From NCBI RefSeq assembly GCF_014334325.1, contig NZ_JACSET010000002.1, positions 310,001-374,000 on the forward strand: DNA of 64,000 bases, read 5' to 3'. Both the position numbers and the translations under genes were made by a program. The notes under the pieces are model-generated. The model was not told where the DNA came from and ran no database searches. It worked only from the letters and a program-made list of their open reading frames with translations. Positions 52,637 to 61,213 of the stretch are shown piece after piece. Position 1 is the stretch's first letter. The number at the start of each line of letters is the position of its first letter. Origin of the DNA: Treponema sp. Marseille-Q4130 (GTDB taxonomy: Bacteria; Spirochaetota; Spirochaetia; Treponematales; Treponemataceae).

Positions 52637-52679
52637 TATACAATTTTCTATTTATACGAATTGACATAAGGATTTTATC

Positions 52680-54158
52680 ATGAAAAAGGGCTTTTATACC
52701 GTCGGTTTGATCGTCGTTTTGGCGATATCGGCTTTTGCATTTATCCTCGCTCCCGCCATGGTCGGACACGGCGATGCGAATACGCTCCCTCCGTTCGGAT
52801 CTTACGACGGCAAAAAAATCAAATACGAGCAGGGTTCCGATTTTGCGAATTACGTTTCAAGGTACGCGGAATTTTTTCAAGCCCAGGGCAGACAAATCGA
52901 TCCTCAGTCGAATTATTATATTTTCAACTATGCGTTCAACGCAGTCGTTCAAAAAATAGCGTATACGCAGGCGGTAGCTGAGAGCGGCTATGCCGTGCCG
53001 CAGAGCGCCGTCAACCGTGCGATGCTTCCGTATTTTTCCGATGAAAACGGAAATTACTCCCAGCGCAGATACCGGGAGACGCCTGCATCGGAAATCGAAA
53101 GCATGCAAAAGAATTTCCGTGAAGACCTTACGATGAGGCGCTACAACGACGATATGTTCGGCTCTTCCGCACGCTTTGCGGGAAGCGCATTATACGGATT
53201 GAAATCGTCCGAAAACGAAATCGCTTTTTTTGAAAATTTCGGCACCGAAAAACGAGGATTCGATATGGCGTCTTTCAATACCGACGACTATCCCGACAGC
53301 GAAAGGGAAGCGTACGGACGCGCAAATGCGAAAAAATTTATTAAATACGATATGTCGATCATCACGTGCGGCGAAAAATCGAAAGCCGAAACCGTCGCAA
53401 AGCGCCTCAAAAACAACGAGATCACGTTTGAGGACGCGGTAAACGAATATTCTTCAAAAAACTACAGCGACGCGAACGGAAAATTAACAAATTCATATCG
53501 ATATGAAATCGAACGCATCATAAAAAATTCCGACGACGTCGAAAAAATCGTCTCCCTTGCAAAAGATGCGACGAGTGCCGTCATCGAAACGAATATCGGC
53601 TTTTCCGTCTTTCATGCGGACGGAAGTGCATCCGATCCCGATTTTACAAACGAACAAATCGTAAAAGACGTGTGGAGCTATCTGCGCGCGAATGAAGCGG
53701 GACGCATCGAAGATTATTTTACGGATGTCGCAAAGAATTTCGGCGCGGATGCGGCTGTAAACGGTTTTGCCGCCGCCGCACAAAAGGCAGGCGCAAAGGA
53801 TACGGCGCTCTCCCCCTTCCCGCTCAATTACGGAAGCGTTTCGTTTGCCAATTCCATTGACACGAGTATTGAAGGACTTTCGGGAGCCGACACGAATAAA
53901 AACTTTTTACAGACGGCGTTTTCCTTAAAGTTCAATGAAATCTCCTCTCCTATCGTAAACGGAAAAACCGTGCTCGTGCTGCAGTATACGAACGAAGTAA
54001 AAGATGAACCGTCGGAAAACGCGGCATCGCTTGCGGGTCAGATTGCAAGCAGCGACGAATCGTCCGCTTCTTCGCACCTCATGGCGAGTCCCAAACTGAA
54101 AAACGATCTCTTTACGGTATATTTTAATTATTTTATGAATACGGGAAATACCAACTGA
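52680..54158 (+). CDS. Membrane-anchored PpiD/SurA-N-like periplasmic chaperone
   Basis: A 492-residue protein with one N-terminal transmembrane helix (GFYTVGLIVVLAISAFAFILAPAMVG) and the rest periplasmic. The first 180 residues match a SurA N-terminal-like chaperone fold (NYAFNAVVQKIAYTQAVAESGYAVPQSAVNRAML, then RETPASEIESMQKNFREDL). The middle (SIITCGEKSKAETVAKRLKNNEITFEDAVNEYSSKNYSDANGKL) has a parvulin-like pattern, but the active-site residues of PpiC are not clear, so isomerase activity is uncertain. A C-terminal helical part follows. It probably helps fold or deliver envelope proteins. Its own promoter precedes it. Confidence 0.78.
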   Translation: MKKGFYTVGLIVVLAISAFAFILAPAMVGHGDANTLPPFGSYDGKKIKYEQGSDFANYVSRYAEFFQAQGRQIDPQSNYYIFNYAFNAVVQKIAYTQAVAESGYAVPQSAVNRAMLPYFSDENGNYSQRRYRETPASEIESMQKNFREDLTMRRYNDDMFGSSARFAGSALYGLKSSENEIAFFENFGTEKRGFDMASFNTDDYPDSEREAYGRANAKKFIKYDMSIITCGEKSKAETVAKRLKNNEITFEDAVNEYSSKNYSDANGKLTNSYRYEIERIIKNSDDVEKIVSLAKDATSAVIETNIGFSVFHADGSASDPDFTNEQIVKDVWSYLRANEAGRIEDYFTDVAKNFGADAAVNGFAAAAQKAGAKDTALSPFPLNYGSVSFANSIDTSIEGLSGADTNKNFLQTAFSLKFNEISSPIVNGKTVLVLQYTNEVKDEPSENAASLAGQIASSDESSASSHLMASPKLKNDLFTVYFNYFMNTGNTN

Positions 54159-54187
54159 CGAGGGCTTCGGCCGATTGTTTTTTTGAA

Positions 54188-55747
54188 ATGAAAACCGTTT
54201 TTATCACGGGCGCATCCGGAACGATGGGCTCGGAAGCTTTGGCTCAAATCGCGCGGACAGAAAAATTTCTGTGCCGCGTTCTTTTGCGTCCGAAAAAAGC
54301 GAATATACGCTTGGCAAAAAAGCTTCAAAAAAACGAGCACATAGAAGTTATCTTCGGCAACATACAAAATTACGGCGATTGTCTTACCGCCGTAAAAGGC
54401 GCCGACTATGTGCTTCACTGTGCGGCGATCATTCCGCCCGCGGCAGATCATAATCCCGACGAAACGTTTCGCACAAATCGGCTCGGTACCGAAAATCTGC
54501 TCAAAGCCGTAGCTGCGAGCGGCCAAATCCAAAAGACAAAATTCGTTTACATCGGCACGGTTGCCGAATACGGAAACAGAACGTTCAAACACCCGTGGGG
54601 ACGTGTCGGAGACCCGCTCATGCCGAGCGCATTCGACGTGTACGCTGCAAGCAAGATAAAAGCCGAACGCGCGGTTATCGATTCTCCTTTGTGCTGGGTG
54701 TCACTGCGACAAAGCGGCATTTTATACGACCGCGTACTTTTTAATAATATGCACGACGGGCTGATGTTCCATACGTGCTGGAATACGCCGATCGAATGGG
54801 CGACCGCGAAAACGTCCGGTCTGCTTTTGAAAAATCTTGTCGAAAAAGATTCGGATGGAACGCTCGGCGCCGATTTTTGGAAAAAAGTATACAACATCGG
54901 AAACGGAAAGGCTTCCCGCGTTACGGGTTTTGAAACGCTCGACCGCGGCTTTAAAATGATGGGACGAAGCTGCACCGAAATTTTTAAGCCCGAATGGAAC
55001 GCAACGCGCAACTTTCACTGTATGTGGTTTTCCGATTCGCACGTATTGAACGAATACCTCGATTTTCAGCACGAAAGTTTTGAAGAATTCTTTTCACGAC
55101 TCGAAAAAAAATTATGGTATTTTAAATTGGGAAAACCCTTTCCGCGTCTCGTACGACGTTTTGCGATAATGCCGCTTTTGCGCACGAACAATGCGCCTGC
55201 CTTTTGGGTTTCGCACAGTCTTACAAAACGGATCAACGCTTTTTTCGGTTCGCTCGAAGCGTACCTCGCGCTTCCGCGCAGCTGGGAAAAATTTCCTTTA
55301 TTGTGCAAAAATCAAAATCAGGAAACGGGCGCTTTTTTGGATTACGAAAAATTACAGGATGAATCTTTAATCGAACAAAACGGTTTGCTTTTAAATCACG
55401 GCTACGATGAAACGAAAAAGACCGAAGAGCTCGGCATTGAAGACGTAAAACAGGCGGCATGTTTCCGCGGCGGAAAGTGCGTGAGTGAAATAATGACAAG
55501 GGGCGATCTGTACAGCCCTTTGCAGTGGCAGTGCCACAACGGTCACCGCTTTACGGCAAGCCCGTACTTGGTTCTAAAAACGGGACATTGGTGCCCCGAA
55601 TGCTGCAGCGCTCCGCCGTGGAATTTCGGCGAGCTTGCAAAACATATTCCGTTTTATGCCCAGCTCCGCTATGACGATCACGGAAAAGACGAAACCGAAT
55701 CGTATTCGTCCGAAGACGGTCGCGATATATTGGCATATGAAAAATAA
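54188..55747 (+). CDS. Extended SDR (NAD-dependent epimerase / 3-beta-HSD-like) with zinc-ribbon-like C-terminus
   Basis: A 519-residue cytoplasmic protein. Residues 1-330 are an extended SDR: the NAD(P) motif ITGASGTMGSEAL (6-18), VLHCAAIIPP, and the catalytic Y152-x3-K156 in VYAASKIKAE. After a helical segment (about 330-420), residues 447-473 hold a zinc-ribbon-like motif: WQCHNGHRF (C449), GHWCPECC (C469, C472, C473). This resembles the ribbon domains of the WxCxxGHxW...CPxC kind. SDR plus such a ribbon is an uncommon architecture. Substrate is unknown; a 3-beta-hydroxysteroid dehydrogenase-like role is suggested only by the steroid reductase homologue that faces it. Confidence 0.8.
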   Translation: MKTVFITGASGTMGSEALAQIARTEKFLCRVLLRPKKANIRLAKKLQKNEHIEVIFGNIQNYGDCLTAVKGADYVLHCAAIIPPAADHNPDETFRTNRLGTENLLKAVAASGQIQKTKFVYIGTVAEYGNRTFKHPWGRVGDPLMPSAFDVYAASKIKAERAVIDSPLCWVSLRQSGILYDRVLFNNMHDGLMFHTCWNTPIEWATAKTSGLLLKNLVEKDSDGTLGADFWKKVYNIGNGKASRVTGFETLDRGFKMMGRSCTEIFKPEWNATRNFHCMWFSDSHVLNEYLDFQHESFEEFFSRLEKKLWYFKLGKPFPRLVRRFAIMPLLRTNNAPAFWVSHSLTKRINAFFGSLEAYLALPRSWEKFPLLCKNQNQETGAFLDYEKLQDESLIEQNGLLLNHGYDETKKTEELGIEDVKQAACFRGGKCVSEIMTRGDLYSPLQWQCHNGHRFTASPYLVLKTGHWCPECCSAPPWNFGELAKHIPFYAQLRYDDHGKDETESYSSEDGRDILAYEK

Positions 55748-55800
55748 ACGCCTCCGCGGTGCATCCGTCGAGGACGCGCGTTTTATCGGCCGATTGCAAA

Positions 55801-56568
55801 TCAATATAAAAACGGAATTATGCGCTTGGGCTTATATCGCGCCGTTTCGTCAGGAAAGATTTCGGCATATTTTTTATAAATCGCATCGGCTCTCGGCACC
55901 AAATTGCACGCAGTCCAAAACACAAATAAAAAGCCCGGAAGCGACCACGTCAAAACGGCAAAGCCGAGCCATTCGACCAATTCGCCGAAATAATTCGCGC
56001 TCGTAATATAGCGGTACATTCCACGGGACGGATAATAATGCTTACTGTCGCCGACCGGACGCAGAGAGCGGATATAGGCGTCGGAGCGTATATTGATAAG
56101 CATGCCCGCAAAAAATAAAATCGTCCCGACAATAAAACGCGGATCGGAAAGCCAGCTGCGCTCGTACATTTCGGCAGGAGAAAAATAAAAAATCCACAAG
56201 CCGATTAAAAGCGCGTTTATGGTGTTGAAGATCATGCCCATAAGCACGATTGTAAGCGGCATTTTGCTTTTGCCTTTTAATAAAAACGGAAAAACAAAGG
56301 TACGCTGTATATAGTGAGCGATAAAAAAAAACGCCAGCAGTACGCGTACCGGCCTGTGTTCATAGTTGAGCGCGCAAAGCAAATAGATCATAACGATGAG
56401 CGTCGGACACTCCATAAATATCCATGCGATTTTATTGTTAAAAGCGAATCCCCATTTTTTATCGATGAGCTTCCCGTATCCTGCGGGAATAAAATACAAA
56501 GCGAAAAAACAAATCAATCCTGTGACAAACATAATTATCTCGACGGCACAATATGTTGAATATGACAT
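55801..56568 (-). CDS. 3-oxo-5-alpha-steroid 4-dehydrogenase-like membrane reductase
   Basis: A 255-residue protein with six or seven hydrophobic segments. The C-terminal half has the steroid 5-alpha-reductase/isoprenylcysteine methyltransferase-like NADPH motif: INIRSDAYIRSLRP, then YPSRGMYRYITSANYFGELVEWLGFA, and the ending PRADAIYKKYAEIFPDETARYKPKRIIPFLY, close to animal SRD5A1. The enzyme should reduce a delta-4 double bond of a 3-oxo-steroid or related lipid with NADPH at the membrane. 5-alpha-reductase activity has been reported in T. denticola cultures. Lipid substrates other than steroids remain possible. The gene is convergent with the SDR gene, 53 bp apart. Confidence 0.86.
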   Translation of the reverse strand: MSYSTYCAVEIIMFVTGLICFFALYFIPAGYGKLIDKKWGFAFNNKIAWIFMECPTLIVMIYLLCALNYEHRPVRVLLAFFFIAHYIQRTFVFPFLLKGKSKMPLTIVLMGMIFNTINALLIGLWIFYFSPAEMYERSWLSDPRFIVGTILFFAGMLINIRSDAYIRSLRPVGDSKHYYPSRGMYRYITSANYFGELVEWLGFAVLTWSLPGFLFVFWTACNLVPRADAIYKKYAEIFPDETARYKPKRIIPFLY

Positions 56569-56604
56569 ACACGCAGTATCGGCGTTTTTTTTATTTTAAT
56601 CAAC

Positions 56605-56630
56605 ATACCCCGACGCAAGCGTCGGGGTAT
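56605..56630. other. Perfect inverted repeat between divergent genes
   Basis: A 12-bp perfect stem (ATACCCCGACGC at 56605-56616 with GCGTCGGGGTAT at 56619-56630) with only two central bases. It lies between the start of the reductase gene (minus) and the DUF115 gene (plus), so it is not at a gene 3' end. On the minus strand it is followed by an AT-rich tract. It could be an operator or a dispersed palindrome. Confidence 0.6.
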
Positions 56631-56737
56631 TAAACCCTCCGCACGAATCAAGCAGCTTGTCTTGCCGCCGCACTCATGCCGATGCGTACGCTTGCATAAA
56701 TACGATGTCCGCTCTAAAATAAAAAATATCATAGGAA

Positions 56738-56785
56738 GCCTCTGGAAACTGCAGTTTTAGAGGCAGCTTTAAAATGCGATATAAT
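56738..56785 (+). promoter_or_regulatory. Hairpin and TATAAT box upstream of the DUF115 gene
   Basis: GCCTCT (56738-56743) pairs with AGAGGC (56759-56764), with AAACT/AGTTT pairing inside. A perfect TATAAT follows at 56780-56785. No good -35 is seen; the hairpin covers that position. The transcript would begin near 56792, close to the ATG at 56799, so it would be almost leaderless. Confidence 0.4.
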
Positions 56786-56798
56786 AAATTTGAGCAGA

Positions 56799-58631
56799 AT
56801 GTTAATAAAAAACGGAGGAGTGGTGATCGAAGGCGGTCACGGAAATCCCTGTACCGTGCAAACGGCAAAGGGCATTTCCGTTTTGTATAAGGGCAGATAC
56901 CTCTATTCAAAATACGCGCCCGAAAAAGCGGTGAGGAGTGCGCTTTCCGCACAATCCGTCCCGCACGGCACCCTCGTGCTCGCCTGTTCCCCCGTCCTGT
57001 GTTTATGTCTTGCCGAATTGTGCGCCTCGCTTCCCGAAAACTGTTTCGTACTCGGCTGCGAATTCGACGCGGCTCTGTACGATTTTTCGATAAAACACAT
57101 ACCGCTCGGGCTTGCCCGTTTTGCGATGCTTTCGCCAGACGAACTGCCGAATCTCCCGTTTATGCTCACAAAGCGCCGCGCCGAAACGAAAAGCGGAACG
57201 CTTCTTCCCCCTGCAGGAACCTTCCGCCGCGTTTTGCGCATAGACTTTTCGGCAGGTACGCAGTTTTTTCCGCAGCACTACGCGGCGCTTACGGAAGCTG
57301 CGGAAAATGCCGTAGCGCGTTTTTGGAAAAATCGCGTTACGCTCATCAAATTCGGACGCCGCTTTTCGCGAAATCTTTTTCGAAACATCGCACGCCTTCC
57401 CCGCTCAGTCCCGATCGAGCGCCTTATACAGTCGGTCGAAAAACCGATCATCGTTTTCGGTGCGGGCGAAAGCATGGAAAAAATCGCCCGAAGCATTCGA
57501 AACGTGCAAAACGCGTTTTATATCGTCGCAGCCGATGCCGCCCTTGCCCCGCTTTTCCGTCTCGGCATCGAGCCGGACGCCGTCGTGTGCGAAGAAGCGC
57601 AGTCCGTCATCGCACCGTTTTTTTTAGGCGCAAACGGAAAGCGCTTTCGCGTATTTGCAGGCATTACGTCGTGGCCGAAACTTTTCGACCTGTGCGGCGC
57701 CGATATCTGCTATTTTTCGCCGTACTATGACGACACGGTCTTTTTCGATTCTCTTGCCGCAAAGAACATTATCCCTCCCGTTATGCCGCCCCTCGGCTCG
57801 GTGGGACTCACCGCGACAAAGATAGCGCTTATGCTTCGAAAAACCGATCGCGTTCCCGTCTTCGTTACGGGGCTCGATTTTTCATACCGCGCAGGTACGA
57901 CGCACGCGCGCGGAGCGGAAGCTCATACGTCGAGCCTTGCATCGAGTTTCAAAACCGCGCCTGCGGCAAATTACGATGCGGCATTCGCTTCCTTCATGCA
58001 AAAAATTATCGGAAAAGACGGTACCCTGTTTTTTACTTCCCCAGCCCTCTTCTCGTACGCCCAAACCTTCCGCGCTTATTTTTCCGAATCGCCGAATCTC
58101 TTCGATGCGGGAACGACGGGCATCGACTTGGGAATCCCGAAAAAGGATGCGGACGAATTGATTCGGGAAAGCGGTAATACGGCCGGTACGGAAACGCACG
58201 GCAACCGAAAAAGTACAGACGAAAAGCCGTCGTCGAGAGGCGGGCAAACACTTGCAGCAAAAGCGAATGCGACGCTTGGCAGCGCTCGAAAGACTGCCGA
58301 AAAAAAAATTGGTTCGGAAAAAGAAAAAACGTTTGCCGAAGAGGCGGCGTTCGACGAAACAAAAGCGCGCGACATTCTGAATTTTTACGAAGAAGAAGAG
58401 AGAGCGCTTGCGCGCTTGAAAAATATTTTATCGTCGGGGCAGAATATGAGCGAAGCCGAACGCAGCGCTGAAATCGAAAAACTGCTCGCCTCCCGCGAAT
58501 ACCTGTATCTGCATTTTCCCGACGGACTTACATCATCGCTTACCGTATCATTTTTAAAACGCGTCAGAGCGGAGATCGATTTTTTTATTAAAGACATTGC
58601 AGTCGGAAAATCGATTTTGGGAAAAAATTAA
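56799..58631 (+). CDS. DUF115 / MptE-like (motility-accessory-type) protein
   Basis: About 610 residues. The start is uncertain: ATG 56799, an upstream TTG 56790, or a GTG at 56823 after GGAGG. The N-terminus (YKGRYLYSKYAPEKAV) matches the family opening. The central DUF115 domain runs about 200-400: IIVFGAGESMEKIARSI, YIVAADAALAPLFRLGIEPDAVVCEEAQ, LGSVGLTATKIAL and PVFVTGLDFSYRAGTTHARG. Relatives include flagellin-glycosylation Maf proteins and archaeal pterin pyrophosphokinase MptE. In spirochaetes such genes are often near motility loci, but none is here. A long Lys/Ala/Glu-rich linker (about 455-525) precedes a helical tail. Confidence 0.82.
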   Translation: MLIKNGGVVIEGGHGNPCTVQTAKGISVLYKGRYLYSKYAPEKAVRSALSAQSVPHGTLVLACSPVLCLCLAELCASLPENCFVLGCEFDAALYDFSIKHIPLGLARFAMLSPDELPNLPFMLTKRRAETKSGTLLPPAGTFRRVLRIDFSAGTQFFPQHYAALTEAAENAVARFWKNRVTLIKFGRRFSRNLFRNIARLPRSVPIERLIQSVEKPIIVFGAGESMEKIARSIRNVQNAFYIVAADAALAPLFRLGIEPDAVVCEEAQSVIAPFFLGANGKRFRVFAGITSWPKLFDLCGADICYFSPYYDDTVFFDSLAAKNIIPPVMPPLGSVGLTATKIALMLRKTDRVPVFVTGLDFSYRAGTTHARGAEAHTSSLASSFKTAPAANYDAAFASFMQKIIGKDGTLFFTSPALFSYAQTFRAYFSESPNLFDAGTTGIDLGIPKKDADELIRESGNTAGTETHGNRKSTDEKPSSRGGQTLAAKANATLGSARKTAEKKIGSEKEKTFAEEAAFDETKARDILNFYEEEERALARLKNILSSGQNMSEAERSAEIEKLLASREYLYLHFPDGLTSSLTVSFLKRVRAEIDFFIKDIAVGKSILGKN

Positions 58632-58724
58632 AATAGTGCGGATACTGTACTTCCGACAGCAATGCCCGAAGCCGAAAATACGCGCGTTATCATCGTCCTA
58701 CATCAGGCGATGTAGAAAGCTGCA

Positions 58725-59102
58725 TTATATTACAAGATTTAATTTTTCACACAATGCGTCTTGTAATGTTTTACTAAAATTGACTCCCGCTTTTTCCGCC
58801 TGAATATTAAGCCATGCCGGAATTGTCAATGTCTTTTTTATTGCCTTTTCATTTACTTTAAATTCGCCGCATACAAAAGACACAAAACTTTTTTTATCCG
58901 TTTTAATTTTATTTGCGGCAGACGCCTTAGGCAAGGTATCGACCGTATAATCGTCTTGTAAAAAAAGCTCCATCGCTTCAACCGCGTTTGCATACGTTTC
59001 GGCTTCCGTATCGCCCTGCGTAGAACATCCGGGCAAATCGGGAAACTCAACCCTGAAACCGCCGTCTTCACTATGAAAAATTGCAGGATATATAACTTTC
59101 AT
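58725..59102 (-). CDS. hicB: HicB-family antitoxin
   Basis: A 125-residue protein. The N-terminal HicB fold is clear: MKVIYPAIFHSEDGGFRVEFPDLPGCSTQGDTEAE, a degraded RNase H-like fold that blocks HicA. The C-terminus (IPAWLNIQAEKAGVNFSKTLQDALCEKL) is a ribbon-helix-helix DNA-binding domain, used for autoregulation. Its ATG overlaps the hicA stop by four bases, the usual toxin-first order. This is the longer HicB type. Confidence 0.9.
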   Translation of the reverse strand: MKVIYPAIFHSEDGGFRVEFPDLPGCSTQGDTEAETYANAVEAMELFLQDDYTVDTLPKASAANKIKTDKKSFVSFVCGEFKVNEKAIKKTLTIPAWLNIQAEKAGVNFSKTLQDALCEKLNLVI

Positions 59103-59296
59103 TTTTTTGCCTCCAGTTCGGTTCGTTTCAGAATAGCCGCTAAAAGGCCGGTTTTCATATCTTTGCCGTGCACGGAAATTATTTCGATTTTTCCGTTTTT
59201 CGTGATTTTATGATGGCTGCCTTTCACCGACACTAATTCCCGGCCGTCTTTTAATAATAATTTTAAAAAGTCTTTGTCTTTCACGTTTATAATCAT
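59099..59296 (-). CDS. hicA: HicA-family mRNA interferase toxin
   Basis: A 65-residue double-stranded-RNA-binding-like toxin from the ATG at 59296; an eight-codon extension is possible. The core VKDKDFLKLLLKDGRELVSVKGSHHKITKNGK has the catalytic histidine in GSHHK. The end HGKDMKTGLLAAILKRTEL is standard. It cuts mRNA in a translation-independent way in characterised systems. The pair sits between the DUF115 gene and lepA in an otherwise core region and is AT-richer than its neighbours, suggesting later arrival. Confidence 0.9.
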   Translation of the reverse strand: MIINVKDKDFLKLLLKDGRELVSVKGSHHKITKNGKIEIISVHGKDMKTGLLAAILKRTELEAKK

Positions 59297-59394
59297 AATA
59301 CGTGTAATACGTATTGTCAATAAATTATATACGTCTTATCAAAGTCTGAAAATGAAGCGGCATTTGGATTCTTCTCAAATCGCCATTCGCCCAA

Positions 59395-61197
59395 TTATTT
59401 TTCTTCACCTTCTTTGAGAACGGCGAGGAAGGCCGACTGCGGGATCGCAACGTTTCCGACCATCTTCATGCGCTTTTTTCCTTCTTTTTGTTTTTCGAGG
59501 AGCTTACGCTTCCGCGTGATGTCGCCGCCGTAACACTTTGCGAGTACGTCTTTACGGACGGGGCTCACCGTTTCCCGCGCGATGATCTGTCCGCCGATGG
59601 CGCCTTGGATCGCGATCTTAAACTGTTCGCGGCTTATCTCGCCTTTGAGTCGTTCGCATACGCTCCGCGCACGCTCGGTTGCGTTTCCTTCAAAGGTCAG
59701 CTGGGAAAGCGCATCGACGGGTTTGCCGTTTACCAAAAAATCGACTTTGGCAAGCTTTGTCGGCCGGTAGCCGATGAGTTCGTAATCGAAAGAAGCGTAG
59801 CCGCGGCTGTAGCTTTTGAGTTTGTCGTAAAAATCGAAGAGCACTTCGGCAAGCGGCATTTCGTAGACGAGCTCGACTCTCTTTTCATCGAGATACATCA
59901 TATTCGTCTGCTCGCCCCGTTTTTGTTTGCACAGTTCCATGAGAGAGCCGAGATACAGAGAAGGCGTGATGATCGACGCTTTGATGTACGGCTCTTCGGC
60001 TTCTCTGATGCGGCCTGAAGGATACTCCGACGGATTATCGATATAGGTCTCTTTGCCGTCGGTCAAAACGAGTTTGTAGCGCACCGAAGGGGCGGTAAAG
60101 ATAACCGACTGATCGTAATCGCGTTCGAGCCGCTCCTGTACGACTTCGAGATGCAGCAGCCCCAAAAAACCGCAGCGGAAACCGTTTCCGAGCGCAAGCG
60201 AATTATCCTTTTCGTAAATCAAACTCGCATCGTTGAGCTTTAATTTTTCGAGCGCGTTTTTCAACTCTTCGTATTCGTTCGAATCCATCGGATAGATGGA
60301 AGAGTAGACGACGGGCTTTACGTCTTTAAAACCGGGCATCGCTTTTTCGACGGGATCGGCCGCATTCGTGATCGTGTCTCCGACGCGCACGTCGCTTACG
60401 GTTTTTATCCCCGCGATGATATAGCCGACGTCGCCCGCTTCGAGGCAGTCGGTTTCTTCAAAATCGATTTTAAATATGCCGACCTGTTCGACTTTGTAAT
60501 CGGCGGAACCCGCCATCATGCGGATCACGTCGTCTTTTTTTACCTTTCCGTCGATGATGCGCACGTGGACGACGACGCCGCGGTATTCGTTGTAATTGCA
60601 ATCGAAGATAAGCGCGCAGAGTTTTCCGTCGGGCGATCCCTTGGGCGGCGGAAGACGGGCGACAATCGCTTCCATAAGTTCATCGACTCCGACGCCGGTC
60701 TTTGCCGACACGAGGACGGCTTCATCTCCGTCGAGACCGAGCTCTTTGGTGATCTGCGCTTTCGTTCCTTCGACGTCGGCCGACGCCAAATCGATTTTAT
60801 TGATAACCGGAATGATCACGAGATCGTGTTCGACCGCCATATACATATTGCTCACCGTCTGCGATTCGACACCCTGCGTCGCATCGATCAACAGCAGGGC
60901 GCCTTCGCACGAAGCGATGGCGCGGGAGACTTCATAGGAAAAATCGACATGGCCGGGCGTATCGACGAAATTGAGTTCGTAATCGACGCCGTCTTTTGCC
61001 GTATACGGAATCGTCACCGCTTGGCTTTTTATCGTAATGCCTCTCTCCCGTTCGATATCCATCGTATCGAGGAGCTGGTCTTTCATCTTCCGCTCGTCGA
61101 TGATTTTTCCCTTTTGAATGAGGCGGTCGGAAAGCGTCGACTTTCCGTGGTCGATGTGAGCCGTAATGCAAAAATTGCGTTTGTACTTTAAATCCAT
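59395..61197 (-). CDS. lepA: Elongation factor 4
   Basis: A 600-residue translational GTPase that acts on the ribosome to back-translocate or aid initiation under stress. G motifs are AHIDHGKSTLSDRL (G1), RGITIKSQ (G2), DTPGHVDFSYE (G3) and NKIDLASAD (G4). LepA-specific blocks include YRGVVVHVRI and the unique C-terminal domain with VLAKCYGGDITRKRKLLEKQKEGKKRMKMVGNVAIPQSAFLAVL, ending just before the stop. Length is normal. It is downstream of the HtrA-like gene with a 16-bp gap. A weak hairpin (about 59362-59386) lies 3' of the gene. Confidence 0.97.
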   Translation of the reverse strand: MDLKYKRNFCITAHIDHGKSTLSDRLIQKGKIIDERKMKDQLLDTMDIERERGITIKSQAVTIPYTAKDGVDYELNFVDTPGHVDFSYEVSRAIASCEGALLLIDATQGVESQTVSNMYMAVEHDLVIIPVINKIDLASADVEGTKAQITKELGLDGDEAVLVSAKTGVGVDELMEAIVARLPPPKGSPDGKLCALIFDCNYNEYRGVVVHVRIIDGKVKKDDVIRMMAGSADYKVEQVGIFKIDFEETDCLEAGDVGYIIAGIKTVSDVRVGDTITNAADPVEKAMPGFKDVKPVVYSSIYPMDSNEYEELKNALEKLKLNDASLIYEKDNSLALGNGFRCGFLGLLHLEVVQERLERDYDQSVIFTAPSVRYKLVLTDGKETYIDNPSEYPSGRIREAEEPYIKASIITPSLYLGSLMELCKQKRGEQTNMMYLDEKRVELVYEMPLAEVLFDFYDKLKSYSRGYASFDYELIGYRPTKLAKVDFLVNGKPVDALSQLTFEGNATERARSVCERLKGEISREQFKIAIQGAIGGQIIARETVSPVRKDVLAKCYGGDITRKRKLLEKQKEGKKRMKMVGNVAIPQSAFLAVLKEGEEK

Positions 61198-61213
61198 AGC
61201 ACTTCCGAAATTG

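Noticed and set aside
59340-59394. Possible third copy of the family-2 repeat near lepA
   Set aside because: Only about 15 bases at its end (CGCCATTCG-like) match D1; too short to call homology.
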